A stretch of 64,000 nt of DNA from Salinarchaeum sp. Harcht-Bsk1 (lineage in GTDB: Archaea; Halobacteriota; Halobacteria; Halobacteriales; Salinarchaeaceae), in assembly GCF_000403645.1 (NCBI RefSeq), contig NC_021313.1, forward strand, positions 2,251,014 through 2,315,013, given 5' to 3'. The notes under the pieces are model-generated. The model made no database searches and was not told where the DNA came from. It was given only the letters and a program-made list of their open reading frames with translations. Positions 49,938 through 57,667 of the stretch are shown piece by piece. The number at the start of each line of letters is the position of its first letter. Within the stretch, counting starts at the first letter, position 1. The position numbers and the translations under genes are program-made.

Positions 49938-51434
49938 ATGCCGACCCGGGTGGTACTCGGCTGTGGGCCCGAGTACCGGGTGCTGCTGGCACGCCTCGCC
50001 GCCGCCGGAGACCTCCTCGTCGTGGTGGACGACGGGGCAGAGGCCAAGTGGCTGACCGAGCGGGACGTGCCGGTCGTCGAGGCCGATCCGACCGACCCAG
50101 ACGTCCTCCGCGGCCTCGACCTCGCTCCAGAGAGCGTCGTCGTCGCGACGGGGACGCCCGACGAGACCTCACGAATCGCCGCCGCGGCTCGGGAGGTCTT
50201 CCCGAATGCACGATTACTCTCCCAGCCCAGCGTCCAGCGCGAGGACGGCGAGACTGCGGCCGCGGCGGGAACGACCGATCCGGCCGGCGTCGTCGCGGAC
50301 CGCGTGCTCGAGTACGTCGCGTCCGAGGCCGGGCACCGGGCGCTCGAACTCCGCCAGACGCTCCGCGAGACGGAGCAGCCGATCGCGGTCCTCACTCACG
50401 ACAATCCCGATCCGGACGCGATCGCCAGCGCCGTCGCACTCGTCGAGATCGCGGCGGCCGTCGGGGTCGAGGCGGAGGTCTGTTACTTCGGAACCATCGC
50501 CCACCAGGAGAACCGAGCACTGGTGAATCTGCTCGACCTCGACCTTCGCGAGCTCGAGGAACTCGACGAGCTCGAGGAGTACGGCGGCCTCGCCCTCGTC
50601 GATCACGCCCGCCCCGGCGTCAACGATCAGCTCCCAGACGGCACGCACGTCGACGTCGTCATCGACCACCATCCGACGCACGGCCCGGACGAGGCGGGGT
50701 TCGTCGATCTGCGAAGCGGCGTCGGATCGACGAGCACGCTGCTCACGGAGTACTTCGATCGCCTCGGCGTGGAGTTGACCGAGCCGGTGGCGACGGCCCT
50801 GCTCTACGGGCTTCGGGTGGACACGGACGACTTCACCCGCGAGGTGTCCGGCGCGGACTTCGAGGCGGCGGCGACGCTCGTCCCGAACGTCGATACGAGC
50901 GTCCTCGAGCGGGTCGAGTCGCCGAGCGTCAGCGAGGAGACGATGGAAGTCCTCGCGTGGGCGATCGAGCGCCGGCAACGACACGGTGCCGCGCTGACCG
51001 CCTGCGTCGGGGAGCTCTCCGATCGCGACGCGCTCGCCCAGGCCGCGGACCGCCTCCTCGACCTCGAGGGCATCTCGACGACGCTCGTCTTCGGGATCAT
51101 CGACGACACCGTCTTCGTCTCGGGCCGTGCCAGGGGCGCGGGTATCGATCTCGGTGCGACGCTCCGATCGGCCTTCGGCCAGCTAGGCAGTGCGGGCGGC
51201 CACGCCGACATGGCTGGCGCGCAGCTCCCGGTCGGGATGCTCGTGGAGGCCGACGACAGCGACCCCGTGGCGATCGTCGAAGAGGTCCTGACGAACGCCT
51301 TCCTCGAGGCCCTCGAGACCAGCCGCTCGACGGCCGCCGGCGGGTACGCCCTCGCCGGGGACGGCCTCTCTTTTCTCCCTGACGTCCGCATGGACGCTCC
51401 CCGGTTGCCGGAGCTAGACGACACAGGAGACTGA
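49938..51434 (+). CDS. TrkA-N domain fused to DHH/DHHA1 phosphoesterase
   Basis: A 498-residue protein. Residues 1-110 resemble a TrkA-N/RCK nucleotide-binding domain (VVLGCGPEYRVLLARLAAAG, then VVVDDGAEAKWL and VVVATGTPDETSR), and residues 145-498 are a DHH domain with NPDPDAIASAV, VDHARPGV, IDHHPTHGPDE and RVDTDDFTREV, then DHHA1 GGHADMAGAQLPVG. The fusion couples a K+-channel/transport regulatory domain with a phosphodiesterase. It lies 75 bases after the anchored DHH gene and before a CBS gene. Cyclic di-AMP is the natural candidate substrate. Confidence 0.88.
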   Translation: MPTRVVLGCGPEYRVLLARLAAAGDLLVVVDDGAEAKWLTERDVPVVEADPTDPDVLRGLDLAPESVVVATGTPDETSRIAAAAREVFPNARLLSQPSVQREDGETAAAAGTTDPAGVVADRVLEYVASEAGHRALELRQTLRETEQPIAVLTHDNPDPDAIASAVALVEIAAAVGVEAEVCYFGTIAHQENRALVNLLDLDLRELEELDELEEYGGLALVDHARPGVNDQLPDGTHVDVVIDHHPTHGPDEAGFVDLRSGVGSTSTLLTEYFDRLGVELTEPVATALLYGLRVDTDDFTREVSGADFEAAATLVPNVDTSVLERVESPSVSEETMEVLAWAIERRQRHGAALTACVGELSDRDALAQAADRLLDLEGISTTLVFGIIDDTVFVSGRARGAGIDLGATLRSAFGQLGSAGGHADMAGAQLPVGMLVEADDSDPVAIVEEVLTNAFLEALETSRSTAAGGYALAGDGLSFLPDVRMDAPRLPELDDTGD

Positions 51435-51533
51435 CAGCGATCGCTTCATCGTGACACGATTCTCTACCACCAGTGGAACACGCCCCGCTGTCGCCAGGGA
51501 ACGCTTTTCCCCTGTCCGCCCGTCGCCACGTCC

Positions 51534-52334
51534 ATGACCGTCGCGGAGGGTGCGAATCACGCTCGCGTTGCGGCGTACATGACGGAAGACGTCGCGACGG
51601 TGGATCCCGAGGAGACCGTCGCGGCCGTCGCCGAGCGGATCGTCGAGTCCGAAGACCACAGCGGCTTCCCCGTCGCGGAACGCCGCCAGGTCGAGGGGTT
51701 CGTCTCGGCGTCGGACCTCCTGCTGGCCGAGGACGACGCGCCGATCTTCACGGTGATGACGACCGACATCCTCGTCGCCCATCCCGAGATGAAGGTTACC
51801 GACGCGGCGCGCGTCATCCTCCGCTCGGGGATCCAGAAGCTCCCCGTCGTCGACGACGCGGGGACGCTCGTCGGGATCATCTCCCACGCGGACGTGATCC
51901 GCAGTCAGATCGAGCGCGCGACCCCGGAGAAGGTCGGGAAGCTCCGCCGGACGCTGGAGGGCATCCACGACGTCGAACTCCGCGAGGAACGCCGCGAGGT
52001 TGCGCTCGACGAACTCATCCCCACGCAGGGGAAGGTGTACGCCGACGAACTCGAGGGGCGGCGCTACGAGCTGGAACGCGGTCTCGCGGAGCCGCTCGTC
52101 GTGATCGACGACGCCGGGACGCTCCTGCTCGCCGACGGCCACCACCGCGTGCTCGCCGCCGACCAACTCGGCGTCGAGGAGATGGAGGCCTACGTGATCG
52201 TGATTGACGAGTTCGTCGAACTCGGGATGCTCCGCACCGCGCGCCAGGAGGGGCTCGAACGCATCGCCGACATCGAGGTCGTCGATTACGCCCGTCACCC
52301 GCTCATCGAGACGACGAAGCGACTGCAGGAGTAG
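51534..52334 (+). CDS. CBS-pair protein with ParB/SerK-like domain
   Basis: A 266-residue protein. Residues 10-125 hold two CBS repeats (YMTEDVATVDPEETVAAVAE and MTTDILVAHPEMKVTDAARV, with SGIQKLPVVDDAGTLVGIIS). Residues 140-266 form a ParB-like fold with LADGHHRVLAADQLGVEEME, whose GHHR signature is shared by ParB/sulfiredoxin folds and the archaeal serine kinase SerK. CBS pairs bind adenylates. It follows two DHH phosphoesterase genes on the same strand. Phosphotransfer or DNA binding is possible; the role is unknown. Confidence 0.8.
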   Translation: MTVAEGANHARVAAYMTEDVATVDPEETVAAVAERIVESEDHSGFPVAERRQVEGFVSASDLLLAEDDAPIFTVMTTDILVAHPEMKVTDAARVILRSGIQKLPVVDDAGTLVGIISHADVIRSQIERATPEKVGKLRRTLEGIHDVELREERREVALDELIPTQGKVYADELEGRRYELERGLAEPLVVIDDAGTLLLADGHHRVLAADQLGVEEMEAYVIVIDEFVELGMLRTARQEGLERIADIEVVDYARHPLIETTKRLQE

Positions 52335-52396
52335 CCGGATCGCGTCGCGTGCGTCGTGAGGCGTTCCCGGCACGTTCCCTCTGCGACGTCTGCCAC

Positions 52397-54124
52397 TCAG
52401 CCTTCGCCGTCGAGGATCGCCTGCACCTCCTCGCGCGTCGCGGCATCGAGCACTCGCTCGGCAAGTGCCTCGGCGTCCTCGAGCGTCGTCTGCTGGACCT
52501 TCGCCTTGACCTGTGGAATCGTCACGGCACTCGCGGAAAACTCGTCGAGGCCCAGCCCGAGCAGGAGTTCCGTCACCGACGGATCGCCGGCCATCTCGCC
52601 ACACATCCCGACCCAGGCGTCGTTCTCGTGGCCGCCCTCGATCGTCGCCCGGATCGCCCGCACCACGGGCGGGTGCAGCGGGTCGTGGAGCGAGGCCACC
52701 TGCTCGTTGTCGCGGTCGGCCGCCATCACGTACTGCGTGAGGTCGTTCGTGCCGATGCTGAGAAAGTCGAGGTGCTCGGCGAGTTCCGGTGCCATCCGCA
52801 CCGCCGCCGGCGTCTCGATCATCACGCCGAGTTCGGGCCGGGCGACCGGTTCGCCGGCGTCGCCGAGGTCGTCCTCGACCGCCGCGATCCGCTCGAGGAC
52901 GGCCTCCAGTTCCCTGAGTTCGGTCACCATCGGAAACATCACCGCGAGGGCTCCAGTCGACTCGTCGCTCGCGGCGTCGTTCGGCGACCCATCGCCTGCC
53001 GCAGCGTCCCCCGCGGCGCGGAGCAGCGCGCGGAGCTGCGTCTCGAACAGGTCGCCGTCGGGCCCGAGCGAGCGCCTGACGCCCCGGACGCCGAGGAACG
53101 GGTTGGGCTCCTCCGGCAGGTCGAGGTAGGGGATCGGTTTGTCGCCGCCGACGTCGGCGGTCCGGATCACGATCCGGCGGTCTGGAAACGCATCGAGCGC
53201 GTTCCGGTAGGCCTCGAACTGCTCGTCCTCGTCCGGTGGTGTCGACCGGTCGACGTAGAGGAACTCCGTTCGGTAGAGACCGACGCCGTCGGCGCCGTTC
53301 GCGACGGCTCCTTCGAGTTCGACGGGGCGGCCGACGTTCGCCGCGACCTCGATCGGGTGGCCGTCGGCGGTCTCGACCGGCTCGGCGATCACATCGACCT
53401 CGCGACCTCGCTTCGCTGCCGTCAGGGTCGCCTCGTCGGCATCGACGACGACGGTGCCGACGTCTCCGTCGACGACCAGCTGTTCGCCGTCCTCGACCTC
53501 GCGGAGGTCGTCCCCCACGCCGACGACCGCCGGAATCCCGAGCGCTCGTGCGACGATCGCGGCGTGTGCAGTGCGCCCGCCGACGACTGTCGCCAGTCCG
53601 GCGACCCGGTCCGGATCGAGCCGGGCGGCGTCGCTCGGTGCGAGGCGTTCGGCCAGCAGGACGGTGCCCTCCGGTAGCGCGGAGAGGTCGACGGCGTCGA
53701 CGTCGGCGAGCGTCCGGAGGAGCCGGTCACGCACGTCTCGGAGGTCGTCGGCGCGCTCGGCCAGTCGACCGCCGCTCTCCTCGTACTGCTCGATCGGATC
53801 GTCGAAGGCGGTCTCGACGGCGGCCTCGGCAGTGTGGCCCGCCTCGATCGCTGTCTCGACCGACGATTCGATCTGTGGGTCGTCGAGGAACTGGCGGTGG
53901 GCGTCGAGGATCCCTGCCTCCTCCTCGCCGAGGTGCTCGGCGGCTCGCTCGCGCTCGGTCTGGATCGCCGCCCTCGCGGCGTCTCTGGCGTCCTCGAATC
54001 GCTCCCGCTCTCGCTCGGGGTCGTCGCTCTCGTGCTCGAACTCCGGGAGCGGTGGGTCCGACCAGCGTGCGGTGCCGACGCCCGACAGCGGCGTCGCGCC
54101 GACGCCCTCGAACGTTCGCGTCAT
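52397..54124 (-). CDS. ptsI: PTS enzyme I (phosphoenolpyruvate-protein phosphotransferase)
   Basis: A 575-residue protein from the ATG at 54124, full EI length. The active His187 is in VVGGRTAHAAIVARALGIP, and the PEP-binding barrel has GLYRTEFLY, RTADVGGDKPIPYL, NPFLGVRGVR, MIETPAAV and the C-terminal GTNDLTQYVMAADRDN. It takes phosphate from PEP and gives it to HPr. The start overlaps the HPr stop (ATGA at 54121-54124), so the two are translationally coupled. With no sugar EII in the window, its expected target is DhaM in the dhaKLM operon next door. Confidence 0.95.
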   Translation of the reverse strand: MTRTFEGVGATPLSGVGTARWSDPPLPEFEHESDDPERERERFEDARDAARAAIQTERERAAEHLGEEEAGILDAHRQFLDDPQIESSVETAIEAGHTAEAAVETAFDDPIEQYEESGGRLAERADDLRDVRDRLLRTLADVDAVDLSALPEGTVLLAERLAPSDAARLDPDRVAGLATVVGGRTAHAAIVARALGIPAVVGVGDDLREVEDGEQLVVDGDVGTVVVDADEATLTAAKRGREVDVIAEPVETADGHPIEVAANVGRPVELEGAVANGADGVGLYRTEFLYVDRSTPPDEDEQFEAYRNALDAFPDRRIVIRTADVGGDKPIPYLDLPEEPNPFLGVRGVRRSLGPDGDLFETQLRALLRAAGDAAAGDGSPNDAASDESTGALAVMFPMVTELRELEAVLERIAAVEDDLGDAGEPVARPELGVMIETPAAVRMAPELAEHLDFLSIGTNDLTQYVMAADRDNEQVASLHDPLHPPVVRAIRATIEGGHENDAWVGMCGEMAGDPSVTELLLGLGLDEFSASAVTIPQVKAKVQQTTLEDAEALAERVLDAATREEVQAILDGEG

Positions 54125-54402
54125 GGTTCTTTCTGGGTGAGGAGGCCCGCGAGTTCGTCGAGGGCAGCCTCGGCGTCCGGGCCCTCGGCCGTGATGCGCA
54201 CGCGGTCGCCCTGTTCGACGCCCAGCCCGGTGACGGCGAGCATGCTCCCGGCGTCGACGGCTGAGGATGCTGCTTCTCCGTCTTCGCCCTCGGCCGGACC
54301 GACGGTGATCTCGCTGTCGTACTCGTTGGCGGTCTCCACGAACACGGCCGCAGGCCTGGCGTGGAGGCCGGCCTCCTGTCGGACGGTTACGACGCGATGC
54401 AT
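54121..54402 (-). CDS. ptsH: PTS phosphocarrier HPr
   Basis: A 93-residue HPr from the ATG at 54402. The active His14 is in QEAGLHARPAAVFVETAN, and the Ser46-region is DAGSMLAVTGLGVEQGDRV. An insert of about eight acidic residues (AEGEDGEAASS) follows strand 2, a halophile feature. It accepts phosphate from EI and passes it to DhaM or other EIIA domains. It overlaps ptsI by four bases and is divergent from dhaK across a 280-base AT-rich region. Confidence 0.95.
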   Translation of the reverse strand: MHRVVTVRQEAGLHARPAAVFVETANEYDSEITVGPAEGEDGEAASSAVDAGSMLAVTGLGVEQGDRVRITAEGPDAEAALDELAGLLTQKEP

Positions 54403-54601
54403 GACGTGCTTCCCTGCTGCGACGGCGGCTCTTGATGCTGTTCCATGTAGCCACTTGGCCGTTCTCGTCAATGAGTCTCGTGCTGGGTGAGGTCCAATTG
54501 GCTGCCACCGTGCGTGCAGCCGGACAAGAGTGGTAGCTACCCGGCAATCGAATAGTATAGAAATAATGTTATATCGAAAGTAGGAATTAAAACTCTCTTC
54601 G

Positions 54602-54615
54602 TCCGCATATGCGGA
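54602..54615. promoter_or_regulatory. 14-base perfect palindrome, candidate operator
   Basis: TCCGCATATGCGGA, 68 bases upstream of the dhaK start. It shares its last base with the next inverted repeat. Confidence 0.45.
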
Positions 54616-54628
54616 ATATCTGGATATT
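54615..54628. promoter_or_regulatory. inverted repeat AATATC-TG-GATATT, candidate operator
   Basis: Six-base perfect arms around TG, 23 bases upstream of the dhaK TATA box; well placed for an activator. Confidence 0.45.
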
Positions 54629-54651
54629 AGTATACGATAACTGATGCGACG

Positions 54652-54659
54652 TTTTAATA
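54652..54659 (+). promoter_or_regulatory. TATA box of dhaK
   Basis: TTTTAATA, 24-31 bases upstream of the ATG at 54683; good consensus match. Confidence 0.6.
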
Positions 54660-54682
54660 GCTGAGGCATGGTATCGAGGTGC

Positions 54683-55684
54683 ATGAAGAAGCTGATCAAC
54701 GACCCCGCGGACGTCGTCGACGAGATGCTCGACGGCATGGTAGCAGCGTACCCGGACAGCCTCCGCCGACTCGAGGGCAACGAGGTCCTCGTTCGCGCCG
54801 ACGCGCCGGTCGATGGCAAGGTCGGCGTGGTCTCCGGTGGCGGGAGCGGTCACGAGCCGACCCACGCCGGCTACCTCGGCGAGGGGATGCTCGACGGTGC
54901 GGCCGCGGGGGAAATCTTCACCTCGCCGACGGCCGACCAGCTCGAGGCCATGATCGAGGAATGCGACGCCGGCGAGGGCGTGCTCAGCGTCGTCAAGAAC
55001 TACGAGGGCGACGTGATGAACTTCGACACCGCCGCCGAGATGGTCGAGATGGAGGACGTCGACGTTCGCCAGGTCGTCGTGGACGACGACGTCGCCGTCG
55101 AGGACTCGCTGTACACCAGCGGTCGACGGGGCGTCTGCGGGACGATCCTGGTCCACAAGGTCGCCGGCGCCGCCGCGGCTCGCGGCGACGACCTCGACAC
55201 CGTCGTCGAACACGCGGAGGGCGTCATCGACAACGTCGGCACGATGGGCACTGCCCTGACCTCCTGCGTGACGCCGGAGAAGGGCGAACCGACCTTCGAC
55301 CTCGGCGAGGACGAGATCGAACTCGGGATCGGGATCCACGGCGAGCCGGGCACCGAGCGCGTCGACATGATGCCCGCCGACGACGTCGCGGACCACCTCA
55401 CCGAGGCCGTGCTCGAGGACCTCGACCTCGACGCCGGCACCGAGGTCCTCACGATCGTCAACGGGATGGGCGGCACCCCGCTCTCGGAGCTGTTCGTCGT
55501 GGAGCGACGCGTGGACGAACTCATGGACGAGCACGACCTCGAGGTGTGGGACGCCTGGGTCGGCGACTACATGACGTCGCTGGACATGGAGGGCTGCTCG
55601 ATCACGGTCTGTGCCCTCGACGAGGAGCGCAAGGAACTGCTCGCCGCGCCGGCTGACACGCCCGCGCTCACGGTCCGTGACTGA
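54683..55684 (+). CDS. dhaK: dihydroxyacetone kinase subunit DhaK
   Basis: A 333-residue protein from the ATG at 54683. The substrate pocket has SGGGSGHEPTHAGYLGEGM, FTSPTADQ and NYEGDVMNFDTAAEM; His219 in GIGIHGEPGTER is at the position of the E. coli His that covalently binds dihydroxyacetone. It works with DhaL, which carries ADP, and DhaM. The first gene of dhaKLM; a 105-base gap to dhaL and then tight overlap to dhaM. Length is normal. Confidence 0.95.
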   Translation: MKKLINDPADVVDEMLDGMVAAYPDSLRRLEGNEVLVRADAPVDGKVGVVSGGGSGHEPTHAGYLGEGMLDGAAAGEIFTSPTADQLEAMIEECDAGEGVLSVVKNYEGDVMNFDTAAEMVEMEDVDVRQVVVDDDVAVEDSLYTSGRRGVCGTILVHKVAGAAAARGDDLDTVVEHAEGVIDNVGTMGTALTSCVTPEKGEPTFDLGEDEIELGIGIHGEPGTERVDMMPADDVADHLTEAVLEDLDLDAGTEVLTIVNGMGGTPLSELFVVERRVDELMDEHDLEVWDAWVGDYMTSLDMEGCSITVCALDEERKELLAAPADTPALTVRD

Positions 55685-55789
55685 TCGCGTCTCCGCCGTC
55701 AGCCGTTGCCAGGAGCGACGGACGGGGTACGACCGGGGCGTGCGGACGACGGCGCCGGAGCTGGAACGCCCGCGGAAGGACACGCAGCC

Positions 55790-56590
55790 ATGACAGACGA
55801 GATCGACCAGGGAGCGGCAGTCGAGGCGGCCGTCCAGGCGGTCGCCGATCGCCTCGCCGACGAGAAGCGCTACCTCACGGATCTCGACTCCGCGATCGGC
55901 GACGCCGACCACGGCGCGAACATGAATCGCGGGATGCAGGCGGCTGTCGAGGCCGTCGCCGACGCCGACGAGGACGATCCGGCGACGCTCGTACAGCTCG
56001 TCGGCCGGACCATCGTCTCGGAGGTCGGCGGCGCGGCGGGCCCGCTCTACGGCGGGTCGGCGATGATCGCGAGCAAGGAACTCGCCGACGGCATCACCGC
56101 CGAGTCGACGGTCGCCTTCGGCGAGGCGTTCCTCGAGAAGGTGCAGGACCGCGGCGGCGCGAACGTCGGTGACAAGACGATGGTCGACGCGCTGACGCCA
56201 GCGGTCCACACGTACAAGAAGTCGATCGAGCAGGACGACCTCCCGCCGCTGGCCGCGCTCGCGAAAGCCGTCGACGCCGCCCACCGGGGCGTGGACTACA
56301 CCGTCCCGATCCGGGCGTCGAAGGGCCGAGCCTCCTACCTCGGCTGGCGGTCGGTCGGCCACCAGGACCCCGGAGCGACCTCGACGCTCTACATTCTCGA
56401 AGCGCTGCTCGGCGTTGCCGAGGAGCACCTCGAGGGGCCGGTCGAGGAAGACGCGACCTCGCCGAGAGTCCCGGACGAGGAGCCCGCGGGGGACGGCCCG
56501 GCCGCAGGCGGGGAGAACGGGCCACCGGAGGGCGGGGAGAACGGGGGACCGTCGAGCGAGGCGGACGACTCGGAGGCCGACGAGGGATGA
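55790..56590 (+). CDS. dhaL: dihydroxyacetone kinase subunit DhaL with acidic C-terminal tail
   Basis: A 266-residue protein. The Mg-ADP site is DSAIGDADHGANMNRGMQ (Asp residues for two Mg ions), with GGAAGPLYGGSAMIASKEL, GDKTMVDALTPAV and the RASKGRASYLGWRSVGHQDP segment. After residue 217 comes a tail of about 50 residues rich in Glu, Gly, Pro and Asp, with GENGPPEGGENGG, not present in E. coli DhaL. ADP bound to DhaL is rephosphorylated by DhaM. The stop overlaps dhaM by four bases. Confidence 0.95.
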   Translation: MTDEIDQGAAVEAAVQAVADRLADEKRYLTDLDSAIGDADHGANMNRGMQAAVEAVADADEDDPATLVQLVGRTIVSEVGGAAGPLYGGSAMIASKELADGITAESTVAFGEAFLEKVQDRGGANVGDKTMVDALTPAVHTYKKSIEQDDLPPLAALAKAVDAAHRGVDYTVPIRASKGRASYLGWRSVGHQDPGATSTLYILEALLGVAEEHLEGPVEEDATSPRVPDEEPAGDGPAAGGENGPPEGGENGGPSSEADDSEADEG

Positions 56591-57000
56591 TCGCGCTCGT
56601 CGTGGTCTCCCACAGCGAGCAAGCAGCGCTCGGCATCGCGGAGGTCGCCGCCGAGATGGGCGGCGACGCCCGGATCGTACCGGTCGGCGGCGATCCCGAC
56701 GGCGGAATCGGGACCACCTCGCCGTCGATCCAGGACGCGATCGAACGGGCCGCCAGCGGCGACGATCCTTCCGACGAATCGGCCGACGGCGTCGTGGTCC
56801 TGGTCGACCTCGGGAGCGCCGTGATGAACGCAGAACTGGCGATCGATACGCTCGACGCCGACTACCCGGTGCAACTCGCCGACGCGCCGATCCTCGAAGG
56901 TGCGCTCAACGCCGCGGTCGCGGCGGCGTCTCCGAAAGCGACGCTCGAGGGAGTCCTCGCGCGAGCGGAAGAGGCGCGCGACTACCGGAAACTGGACTGA
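56587..57000 (+). CDS. dhaM: DhaM phosphotransferase subunit (PTS EIIA-Man domain)
   Basis: A 137-residue protein holding only the EIIA-mannose-type domain. His9 in VVVSHSEQAALGIAE is the phosphorylation site, and VVVLVDLGSAVMNAELAI plus APILEGALNAAVAAAS are typical. Multi-domain DhaM of E. coli carries its own HPr and EI-like domains; here these are separate genes (ptsH, ptsI), so the DhaM must be served by them. The start overlaps dhaL (ATGA). This completes dhaKLM. Confidence 0.94.
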   Translation: MIALVVVSHSEQAALGIAEVAAEMGGDARIVPVGGDPDGGIGTTSPSIQDAIERAASGDDPSDESADGVVVLVDLGSAVMNAELAIDTLDADYPVQLADAPILEGALNAAVAAASPKATLEGVLARAEEARDYRKLD

Positions 57001-57090
57001 TCTACCGGAATATTGGACTGATCGCGCTCGCCGGACCGGGCCGAGTGGATTTGCCGCCACCCAGTCGAGCGTCACTAGCGGGACGCGGTA

Positions 57091-57525
57091 TTACGTCCCG
57101 TCTGCGAGTTCGTCGAACAGCGCGTCCACGCGCGCCTCGATCTCGTCGCGAATGCCGGCGACGACTTCGGGTGGCTTCCCGTCGGGATCCTCGAGGTCCC
57201 AGTCCCGGTTCTCCCCGCCCCAGCCGGCCGGACAGACGTCGTCGGCCGAACAGCCCATGGTCACGACGTAGTCGCTCTCGGAAATCTCCTCGAAGGTCAC
57301 TTCCCGGGGCGTACGATCGCCGACGTCGACGCCGACGTCCTCCATCGCTCGGACGACCTCGTCGTGGACGTGGTCGGCTGGTCGGGTCCCGCCAGTCAGG
57401 AGGTCGATTTCGTCCTCGAGGGCCCGTTCACGCACCGCGCGCTGGGCGAAGGCGTAGGCCATCTGGGAGCGACCCGCGTTCTGGACGCAGACGAAGGCAA
57501 CCGTCGGCCGGTCGGACGGGGGCAT
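57091..57525 (-). CDS. ArsC-like low-molecular-weight protein phosphatase
   Basis: A 144-residue protein from the ATG at 57525. The CX5R catalytic loop is VCVQNAGRSQMAYAF near residue 12, and resolving-type Cys are in VVTMGCSADDVCPAGWGG, followed by DWDLEDPDGKPPE, matching thioredoxin-linked arsenate reductases. It should reduce arsenate or act as a tyrosine phosphatase. It lies between the Dha and Glp operons, convergent with dhaM, with no ars genes nearby. An in-frame upstream start at 57582 is less likely. Confidence 0.9.
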   Translation of the reverse strand: MPPSDRPTVAFVCVQNAGRSQMAYAFAQRAVRERALEDEIDLLTGGTRPADHVHDEVVRAMEDVGVDVGDRTPREVTFEEISESDYVVTMGCSADDVCPAGWGGENRDWDLEDPDGKPPEVVAGIRDEIEARVDALFDELADGT

Positions 57526-57667
57526 CGTTCGAGCAACGGAGCCCGTGGTAGAATTAGCTGTCGCGTTCGAGCGACGCCACAAAACCGGGACGATCGTAGC
57601 AGTGCATCGGCCTTCAGCGTGCGACGCGTCGAGGAGCGTGGCGAACGGCCGCCGGCGTTCGGGACGG

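Larger units (their letters stand above)
54403..54682. promoter_or_regulatory. AT-rich bidirectional control region of ptsHI and dhaKLM
   Basis: This 280-base gap is the most AT-rich stretch around. It holds TTTTAATA at 54652-54659 (TATA box 24-31 bases before dhaK), a perfect palindrome at 54602-54615 and an inverted repeat at 54615-54628, which overlap and are probable operators. A promoter for ptsHI must lie on the other strand, but no clear TATA box could be picked. Confidence 0.6.
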
